The position numbers were made by a program, and so were the translations under genes. This document shows positions 30,353 to 35,842 of a stretch of DNA of 35,842 nucleotides, one piece after another (positions within the stretch are counted from its first letter, which is position 1; the number at the start of each line of letters is the position of its first letter). The stretch is from the NCBI GenBank assembly GCA_025360715.1, contig JANYBS010000018.1, forward strand, positions 1-35,842, written 5' to 3'. The notes beneath the pieces were generated by a model. That model was not told the DNA's origin. It saw only the letters and a program-made list of their open reading frames with translations, and did not search any database. Origin of the DNA: Candidatus Eiseniibacteriota bacterium. GTDB taxonomy: Bacteria; Eisenbacteria; RBG-16-71-46.

Positions 30353-32656
30353 CTACCAGTCCACGCGCACGCCCCCGAGCCAGCTTCGAGTCGCTGCCGG
30401 CACGAGCGTCGGGACGAGCGCGCCGTTCGAGTCATAGTCCATGTAACCGTTCGTCGCGTAGCGCGCGTCCGTGACGTTGAAGCCGCGCAGCGACGCCTCC
30501 ACGCGTGCGCCGGCGATGTGCGTGGCGGCGGTGATCTCCAGGTCGAGCGTGCGGCGCGGGCCCATGCTGTTGACCAGCGACTCGGTGTTGTCGACGTAGA
30601 TCCGGCCCGCGTACTGGAATGTCGCGCTCGCGCCCAGCGCTCTCCACCACGCGCCCGCGGTGACGTTCGCCATCTGCGCGGGAAAGAAGCCCAGCTGCTT
30701 GCCGTCGCTCACCACGTCATCGGCGGCCGTGGGCCCGTAGTGCGCCGTGTAGCGCACGAAGTGGTTGTCGCTCAGCGTGGCGTTCGCCGCGAGCGTCGCG
30801 GTGACCTTGCCGAACGCTCGCGCCGTGCGGGTGTCGAGCTCCACGCCCTGATGGATGCTGTGAGACGCGTTGCCCAGGATCGCGTAGCCCAGGTCGGTGT
30901 TGTACTGGCCCGCGTCCACCAATTCATCCCGGAAATCCATGCGGAACACGTTCACGCCCACGCTGCCGGCCGCGCCGTGCCACTGCGCGCCGGCTTCCAG
31001 GTCGTGCACGTGCTCAGGTCTCACGAGCGGGTCGCGGTAGGTGCCGCTCGCGGGGTCGGTGGTGGCGTAGAGCGGCGTGTCGCCCACGTACTCGCCGTCG
31101 AAGAGGTCGCGGAACGCCGGCTCGCGGCTCGCGTACGCGTAGCTGGCAAACGCCGACAGTCGCTCGCTGGCCTTGTAGTTCACACCCAGGCGCGGCAACA
31201 CGAAGTCGTAGACTTGCGTGAAGGCCAGATGGTCGAACCGGTCATCGAGCAAGCGATACGCCTGGTGGCGGAATGCGAGATCCGCGGTCACGCGCACTGC
31301 GCTCGTGGCGTCCCATTCCTCGCGCGCGAATGCCGAGGCCGCGAGCGTGTGCACCTTGTAGTCGTAGTAGGCGCTCTGCGTCGGCGTGCCCGGGGGCAGC
31401 GGGTCGCCGCTCAGCAGCGTGCCCACGTGATGGCCGTCGTGCGCGCGCAGTTCGCCGCCCAGCGTGAGCGCGCCGCGCGCGTGTTCCATGCGCATGCGCG
31501 GCACCCAGCCGAAGTGGCGGTTATCGATATTGCGGCGGCGCACGATGTCGGCGTTCACCACCAGGGCGCGGCCCAGCGAGTCGCGTACGAGCACGCCGTT
31601 GCCGTCTTGTTCGTAGTGCGTGCGCGAGTAGAGCGTGGTGTCGGTCGTGGCGATGGGCGCCAGACGATAGTTCGCCAGTGCTTCGTTGTTGCGGCTTTCG
31701 TCGTAGTAGCCGCTGCCGTCGAACCAGAACGCGGTCTGCGTGAGTGTGATGCGCGGCGAGGGCGTCCACGTGTGCAGGAACTCGTAGTGCGGCTCGTAGA
31801 AGTGATCCTGCTCGCCCGCGAATGAAAGCAGGTTCGCGCGACGATCACGGCTCACGTTGCCTGTCACAGCACCGGCGAAGTAGTCCGGCGACAGGCCAAG
31901 ATAAGCCAAGTGCGTATTCTCGGGGCCGCCATACAGATTGACTCGAAAGCGCTGTGTGGACGTGAGGCGCTCGGCGGAGACGGCGTACGACCATAGCTTG
32001 CTCCACGACTGATCGCGGTAACCATCGGTCTCGATGCGCGAATAGCGCCCGTACACGCCCCAGCCGCCGCTGAGGCGGCCCGAGCTGCTTTCAAGCATCA
32101 GGCGCTTCGTGGCGAACGTGCCGTATTGAACGCTTGCCGCACTGTGCGGTGCATCGTCGATGGGCGCGGTGGAGATGTCCACACTGCCGCCGATCGCGGC
32201 CGAACCATAGAGCGCCGGTCCTGCGCCGCGCTGCAGCTGCAGGTGTGAGGTGGACGCGAGCAGATCGGGATGATCGATCCAATACACCTCATGCGACTCT
32301 GGATCATTGAGGGGCACGCCATTGATGAGCACGGCGATGCGGCGCTGGGGGAAGCCGCGGATGCTCAAGTACGAATAACCGATGCCATTGCCCGCATCGC
32401 TCGTGGCGTACGCGCCGGGCAGGCTGGCGAGCGCCATGGGCGTGTCCTGGCCCCAGTCCAGGCGCTTGAGTTGCTCGCGCGTGAGCGTGCTCTGCGCGAG
32501 CGGCGAACGCGCGTTCGCGCGCGACGTGCTGACCTCGATGGGCGCCACAGGCACGACGCGCGCGAGCGTATCGGGAGTGGCTGGCGCGGTGCCCGCGGCA
32601 GCGTGCGTGGAAACAGCGAGCGTGAGTAACAGCGCGACGAACATGGGCATCTTCAT
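30353..32656 (-). CDS. TonB-dependent outer-membrane receptor, probable thiamine or precursor uptake
   Basis: The product is 767 aa from ATG 32656, overlapping the symporter stop by 4 nt. A signal peptide (MKMPMFVALLL...STHAAA) precedes the plug domain with LSIRGFPQRRIAVLINGVPLNDP, WIDHPDLL, LQLQRGAGPALYGSAAIGGSVDI. The 22-strand barrel follows, with the typical YASREPAFRDLFDGEYVGDT and LVRPEHVHDLEAGAQWHG region and a terminal aromatic (VDW). It imports its ligand across the outer membrane using TonB energy. A TPP riboswitch lies upstream of the two-gene unit, so the ligand is probably thiamine, a phosphate ester or its pyrimidine moiety. The family member is similar in logic to the thiamine-regulated receptor OMR1 described in comparative studies. 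TonB, ExbB and ExbD are not in the window. Confidence 0.88.
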   Translation of the reverse strand: MKMPMFVALLLTLAVSTHAAAGTAPATPDTLARVVPVAPIEVSTSRANARSPLAQSTLTREQLKRLDWGQDTPMALASLPGAYATSDAGNGIGYSYLSIRGFPQRRIAVLINGVPLNDPESHEVYWIDHPDLLASTSHLQLQRGAGPALYGSAAIGGSVDISTAPIDDAPHSAASVQYGTFATKRLMLESSSGRLSGGWGVYGRYSRIETDGYRDQSWSKLWSYAVSAERLTSTQRFRVNLYGGPENTHLAYLGLSPDYFAGAVTGNVSRDRRANLLSFAGEQDHFYEPHYEFLHTWTPSPRITLTQTAFWFDGSGYYDESRNNEALANYRLAPIATTDTTLYSRTHYEQDGNGVLVRDSLGRALVVNADIVRRRNIDNRHFGWVPRMRMEHARGALTLGGELRAHDGHHVGTLLSGDPLPPGTPTQSAYYDYKVHTLAASAFAREEWDATSAVRVTADLAFRHQAYRLLDDRFDHLAFTQVYDFVLPRLGVNYKASERLSAFASYAYASREPAFRDLFDGEYVGDTPLYATTDPASGTYRDPLVRPEHVHDLEAGAQWHGAAGSVGVNVFRMDFRDELVDAGQYNTDLGYAILGNASHSIHQGVELDTRTARAFGKVTATLAANATLSDNHFVRYTAHYGPTAADDVVSDGKQLGFFPAQMANVTAGAWWRALGASATFQYAGRIYVDNTESLVNSMGPRRTLDLEITAATHIAGARVEASLRGFNVTDARYATNGYMDYDSNGALVPTLVPAATRSWLGGVRVDW

Positions 32657-34056
32657 ACAAGCGCTCCAGTGCGGCGGGACGTAAGACCCACGAGCCACGT
32701 CAGGAGAGACGCGGTCAGTCCCACGTAGATGGGTTCGACCGAGAACGGATAGTCGGAGTGATGCAACGCAGGGATGGACTTCCACAGCACCCAGCCCAGC
32801 GACAGCACGGCGGGGATGACCATGAGCGCGAGCGTCGTGCGTGAGCCCAGACGGCCGCGCTCGAGGAGCGCCAGGGTCACGGGCAGCAGCAGCGTGGGCG
32901 TCAATACGGATCCCAGGTCATGCCACAGTGAGATGATGCTGGGCTCGGCGAGCGCAAGTCCCGCGGCGAACGCGGTAGCGATCCACAGGCCTACCCGCGA
33001 GAGCGTGGTCTGGGCATCGGCAGAGCGTTCGCCGCGCAGGCGCCAGAGAAGGTCGCGGCCGATGGTGTTGGCGGCGATGAACGCGTACGAGTCGATGGTG
33101 CTCATGACCGTGGCGATCATTCCCAGATAGAAGAGTCCGAGCGCGATGGGCGGCAGCGTGAGGCGCGCGAGCGCCGGGAACGCATACACGGGATCGCTCA
33201 GGTGCGGCAGCAGCGCGCGCGCGTAAAGGCCGCACGCTGTGGTCATGAAATCGAACACGATCCAGAACGCGATCGACCACAGCACGCCACGCTGCGCCAC
33301 CTGTGGGTCGCGCGCGGCATACGCGCGCTGCCAGAAGCCGGGATCCACCAGCGTGCTGAGTGCGATGAAGTACCACACGAAGATGGCCGCGGGCGCATTG
33401 CCGCCGTGCCACTGCCAGTGGGTCGCGGGCACGCGCGCATGCAAGAACGCAAGGCCACCATGTTGTGCGAAAAGAAACGCCAGCATGAGCGCGAAGCCGC
33501 CGTACATGAGGACGAACTGGATCTGGTCGGTGAAGACCACTGTGCGCAGGCCGCCGCGGTCCACGTAGAACACCGACAGCACCGCGGCGGCGATCACGCA
33601 GGGCACGAACGCAAAGCCCGTCATGGCGGCGAACAGCGTGCCGAGCATGAGCACGTACGCAGCAGGCGCCGACTGCACGAACACGACGAGCGCACCGAAC
33701 GTGGCGGGCCCCCGGCCGTAGTGGCGATGCAGCAGGTCGGGGATCGTGAAGAGCTTCGATTCGCGAGCGCGCTTGGCGAAGAACAGCGCGAACAGCAGCG
33801 CGCCCACGTAATAGGGCACGCCGAACACGACCCAGTTGGCCACGCCATACCGATACGCGTACTCGCCCACGCCGAGGATGCCGCCGTACCAAGTGGTGAC
33901 CAGCGTGGCGACGAACGCGGGCAGCGTGAGCGCGCGGCCGGCCACGAAGTAGTCGTCGTCGGACGGCTTGGCGCCGAACCGCCGCAGCCATACGGCCGCG
34001 AGCAGCGCGAAGTAGAGGGCGATGAGCGCCCAATCGTATGGAGAGCTGCTGAACAA
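32653..34056 (-). CDS. Sodium:solute symporter (SSS family), ThiV-like thiamine transporter candidate
   Basis: The product is 467 aa with about 13 transmembrane helices. TTG 34056 is used, with GGAAGG 9 nt upstream and the opening MFSSSPYDWALIALYF. Family features: DYFVAGRALTLPAFVATLVTTWYGG near 34-58, a conserved D-QIQFVLMYGG segment, and VMSTIDSYAFIAANTIGRDLLW (the S-ID--- helix that binds sodium). It moves its solute across the inner membrane with sodium. Control by a TPP riboswitch and coupling to a TonB receptor suggest thiamine or a precursor, as proposed for ThiV in comparative genomics; substrate is inferred from context. Confidence 0.85.
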   Translation of the reverse strand: MFSSSPYDWALIALYFALLAAVWLRRFGAKPSDDDYFVAGRALTLPAFVATLVTTWYGGILGVGEYAYRYGVANWVVFGVPYYVGALLFALFFAKRARESKLFTIPDLLHRHYGRGPATFGALVVFVQSAPAAYVLMLGTLFAAMTGFAFVPCVIAAAVLSVFYVDRGGLRTVVFTDQIQFVLMYGGFALMLAFLFAQHGGLAFLHARVPATHWQWHGGNAPAAIFVWYFIALSTLVDPGFWQRAYAARDPQVAQRGVLWSIAFWIVFDFMTTACGLYARALLPHLSDPVYAFPALARLTLPPIALGLFYLGMIATVMSTIDSYAFIAANTIGRDLLWRLRGERSADAQTTLSRVGLWIATAFAAGLALAEPSIISLWHDLGSVLTPTLLLPVTLALLERGRLGSRTTLALMVIPAVLSLGWVLWKSIPALHHSDYPFSVEPIYVGLTASLLTWLVGLTSRRTGALV

Positions 34057-34117
34057 GTGCTACTGCCTTCCGGGCGGTTCGAGGCCGGAGGCCGGACGGG
34101 CCTCACGGGAACTCATT

Positions 34118-34139
34118 CGCCGCCCGCGAAGGGGCGGCG
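34118..34139 (-). promoter_or_regulatory. Hairpin in the leader between riboswitch and symporter gene
   Basis: CGCCGCCC (34139-34132) and GGGCGGCG (34125-34118) form an 8-bp stem on a 6-nt loop. No U-tract follows. Nearer the gene, CCTCCGG (34091-34085) can pair, with one bulge, with the CCGGAAGG (34073-34066) that contains the ribosome site. So the expression platform probably acts on translation initiation. Confidence 0.5.
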
Positions 34140-34176
34140 TGGAAGGCGATGCCAGCAGGCGTCTCGTCTTCGCCGT

Positions 34177-34257
34177 TTCCCTACGCTGGTGTGAACCAGA
34201 TCAGGTTCGACGGGTGTGATCTCAGGCCGGCTTTTCGTGTGCCGACCACCCCGAACG
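34177..34257 (-). promoter_or_regulatory. TPP (thiamine pyrophosphate) riboswitch
   Basis: On the - strand the leader carries the thi-box core in order: TTCGGGGTG near 34256-34248, CCTGAGATC with CTGAGA at 34225-34220, ACCTGATCTGG at 34206-34196, and CCAGCGTAGGGAA ending at 34177. These are the conserved pyrimidine- and pyrophosphate-sensor segments of the TPP aptamer. It lies about 120 nt before the symporter start and would switch off the transporter-receptor pair when TPP is plentiful. Confidence 0.95.
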
Positions 34258-34316
34258 GTGTGCCCGCGTCAGGCGCGGACAGACGGGAAGATGCGCGAAT
34301 GGCGGCGCGGAAGCAA

Positions 34317-34350
34317 GCTCGCCCAAGCCCGCCCAAGTCCGCCCAAGCCC
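34317..34350. repeat. 10-bp tandem repeat (about 3.5 copies)
   Basis: GCTCGCCCAA, GCCCGCCCAA and GTCCGCCCAA follow one another, then a partial GCCC. It lies in the 340-nt non-coding stretch (34057-34396) between the peptidase stop and the riboswitch leader. GC-rich inverted sequence around 34350-34375 may end the peptidase transcript. Confidence 0.6.
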
Positions 34351-34396
34351 GCGCGGGACCCGCGGGGGCCCCGCCGAGCCCGGAGGGCGAGGCCTC

Positions 34397-35104
34397 CTAG
34401 TACCTTCCGGGGAAGAGCAGCCCCAACAGCGCGTCGAACATCGGCCGCGTGAACGCGGGGAACACGTTCCACGCGAGCAGCAGGCCCGCGAATGACAGGC
34501 CCGGCATCATGACCAGCTCGCGCCAGCGATCGCCCGCGCGTCCGGGCAGCACGAGCATGATCACCGTCGCGCCATCGAGTGGCGGTAGCGGCAGCATGTT
34601 GAACGCCGCGAGCATGCAGTTGAGCATGCACAGCACGCTCAGGCCGCGCGCGGCGAAGGCGGCGATGCCGAAGGGGTCGTGCGCGAGCGCTGGATCCGCC
34701 AGACGATCGAGCGTGGCCAGCGCTGGCGCACCGAAGATGCCCAGTGCGAGTCCCGCGCGCAGCAGCAGGAACGCCGTGAGCGCGAGCAAGAGGTTGCTCG
34801 CAGGGCCCGCCGCCGCCATCCAGGCCGCGCGCCGAGGATATCTCGCGGCCCACTCCCGGTCGTAGGGCGCGCTCGCCCAGCCCATGGTCCAGCCCTGAGT
34901 GACGCTGGTGAGCAGCGGTACCACGACCATACCCAAGGGCGAGCGGCGCATATGCGGGAAGGGCGACAGGCTCACCTGGCCGGCCCGCCAGGCGGTGGGG
35001 TCGCCGCCACGCAGGGCAGCCCAGGCATGGGCGGCCTCGTGCACCGTGGTGGAGAACAGGAAGGCGGGGAACCAGAAGATGAGGGCGCTGGCGATGTCGT
35101 GCAT
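34397..35104 (-). CDS. Site-2-protease family (M50) membrane metallopeptidase
   Basis: The product is 235 aa; ATG 35104 with GGAG 6 nt upstream is preferred over longer Arg/Ala-rich frames upstream. The zinc site HEAAH is at residues 22-26 in the first membrane segment (FSTTVHEAAHAW). The second metal-ligand motif is NMLPLPPLDG at 169-178, which supplies Asp177. The GPASNLLLAL helix at 100-109 is also characteristic. There is no PDZ domain, so it belongs to the short, Rip-like group. It cleaves substrates within the membrane; the substrate is unknown. It is the only gene of its unit. Confidence 0.88.
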   Translation of the reverse strand: MHDIASALIFWFPAFLFSTTVHEAAHAWAALRGGDPTAWRAGQVSLSPFPHMRRSPLGMVVVPLLTSVTQGWTMGWASAPYDREWAARYPRRAAWMAAAGPASNLLLALTAFLLLRAGLALGIFGAPALATLDRLADPALAHDPFGIAAFAARGLSVLCMLNCMLAAFNMLPLPPLDGATVIMLVLPGRAGDRWRELVMMPGLSFAGLLLAWNVFPAFTRPMFDALLGLLFPGRY

Positions 35105-35662
35105 GAAGGCTCCGGCCGGGAACACCTCTGATCTGCCGGAAGTCCCGGCTCGGGGGAGTCCAGCACGAGCCGGGCCAGCACTCCGGGCAGCTAGGCCACA
35201 GCGGCCATGCAACTTGGCTCCAGCCAAGCCCACGGCGGTCAGGACTCTCGTGCGCCATGCGGCGGCCGGGCGTGCATGGCGCACGGCCACGGGCGGGTCG
35301 GCGTCACCAACGTGGGCGGTCCGTCGCCGCTGTGGACAGGCGGGTGCGAGCGCGGTCACGGCCCAAGGTTAAGTCTTAGAATACGAAGGCGCAGTCCCAT
35401 GAATCTTCCGGACACGGCCGGGGTTCTTTGTCCCACTTCGGGGACACTTCCGTATGACATTCGGAGACGCACCCTGGGGGAACGGTTGTGTTTGCTGTCA
35501 GTTATATCCTTGGGGACCCCGCGGCGGGTTTCTGCGATTGCCGTTGCAAATGGGACCCGTGGGACGTAATGTGACTGGTCAGCAAGAACGGAAATCCAAC
35601 TCCAGTTTTGGGCCTCCCCCGCCCGCCCTTGCAACATCCACCCTTCAGGAGGGAGCCATCTC
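35105..35662. other. 558-bp stretch with no supported gene
   Basis: Reading frames here look non-coding. The left part is very GC-rich. From about 35370 the sequence becomes less so, containing TAGAAT at 35377-35382, a small hairpin TGTCCC/GGGACA at 35429-35446, and a weak promoter pair TTGCAA (35544-35549) and TAATGT (35567-35572), 17 nt apart. That pair could serve the gene at 35663. AGGAGGGAG at 35647-35655 is its ribosome site. Confidence 0.5.
35144..35174 (-). repeat. Stem-loop upstream of the M50 peptidase gene
   Basis: CCCGGCTCG (35144-35152) and CGAGCCGGG (35166-35174) form a perfect 9-bp stem around a 13-nt loop, 40 nt ahead of the peptidase start codon on the - strand. It may be a leader element; no T-tract on either side. 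Confidence 0.5.
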
Positions 35663-35842
35663 ATGGTTCGTTGCTTCAAGGCTGTTCTCGGAGCGCTTGC
35701 GCTCACCGCGATGATCTCGTCCGTTGCCGGCGCTGCCGGCGGCCCGGTCATCGGCACCTATCGTTCGACCGACCTTGGCGGCGCCCTTCTCACGGGCCGT
35801 GCCTCGCAGTCGTGGGGCGCTGCTGCCAACGCCCTGCACGGC
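35663..35842 (+). CDS. N-terminal part of an exported protein (runs off the window)
   Basis: Sixty codons from ATG 35663 are visible, with AGGAGGGAG 7 nt upstream. A signal peptide is clear (MVRCFKAVLGALALTAMISS, cleavage probably after VAGA or AGAA). The mature part starts GGPVIGTYRSTDLGGALLTGRASQSW. Too little remains to name a family. It is transcribed away from the peptidase gene, with a weak promoter candidate about 90 nt upstream. Confidence 0.7.
   Translation, partial: MVRCFKAVLGALALTAMISSVAGAAGGPVIGTYRSTDLGGALLTGRASQSWGAAANALHG

Noticed and set aside
30518-31825. 435-codon + strand frame opposite the TonB receptor
   Set aside because: Composition is Arg/Val/Ala-rich without domains, and it lies inside a convincing TonB receptor.
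34317-34350. Possible CRISPR array
   Set aside because: The repeats are contiguous 10-mers without spacers, and no cas gene is present.
35207-35569. 120-codon + strand frame in the gap before the last gene
   Set aside because: No ribosome site or domain, atypical composition, and it is partly in a region with hairpins and a promoter-like pair.
1-35842. tRNA, rRNA, insertion sequence, integrase or attachment site
   Set aside because: I looked for cloverleaf ends, transposase motifs and flanking repeats and saw none, so recent mobile transfer of the cluster is not supported here.

Overview
The window comes from a GC-rich, diderm (Gram-negative type) bacterium. It encodes outer-membrane beta-barrels, lipoprotein signals, a TonB-dependent receptor and a complete type VI secretion system (T6SS). 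Many genes start at GTG or TTG, and genes are densely packed with 1-4 nt overlaps. I do not assign a genus or phylum: there is no rRNA or other marker. The effector-side families (DUF4150, DUF2169, a ketosynthase-like protein, TIGR02270-type HEAT, DUF6484) are familiar from Myxococcota and Burkholderiales T6SS loci, but that is only suggestive.

Region 1 (1-1633): the end of one outer-membrane protein, a terminator, a second paralogous outer-membrane protein with a TPR-like N-terminus, and a small lipoprotein with one CxxCH heme-binding motif. Region 2 (1690-19047): the structural T6SS operon on the + strand in the order tssJ-tssK-tssL-tssM-tssA-tssB-tssC-hcp-tagJ-tssE-tssF-tssG-clpV. With vgrG further on, all 13 core genes are present. 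Hairpins flank hcp, and twin stem-loops separate tssM from tssA.

Region 3 (19156-23787): an exported cyclophilin, a convergent TPR-methyltransferase fusion, and vgrG. Region 4 (23819-29751, - strand): six tightly coupled genes read from a strong sigma70-like promoter at 29824-29853. They are a DUF6484 VgrG-tip-like protein, a HEAT protein, a DUF2169 protein, a ketosynthase-fold protein lacking its catalytic residues, a PAAR-like (DUF4150) effector, and a 268-aa protein of unknown function. The effector C-terminus carries motifs resembling class II (CyaA/edema factor/ExoY) nucleotidyl cyclases. This is the most interesting point in the window. It suggests a spike-loaded effector that makes cyclic nucleotides, possibly aimed at eukaryotic predators or hosts.

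Region 5 (29927-35842): a small LiaF-like membrane protein, a 26-bp perfect inverted repeat, a TPP-riboswitch-controlled pair (sodium:solute symporter plus TonB receptor, presumably for thiamine or a precursor), a site-2-protease-like membrane peptidase, a 558-bp gene-poor stretch, and the first 60 codons of an exported protein that runs off the end. I see no tRNA, rRNA, CRISPR, insertion sequence or integrase.
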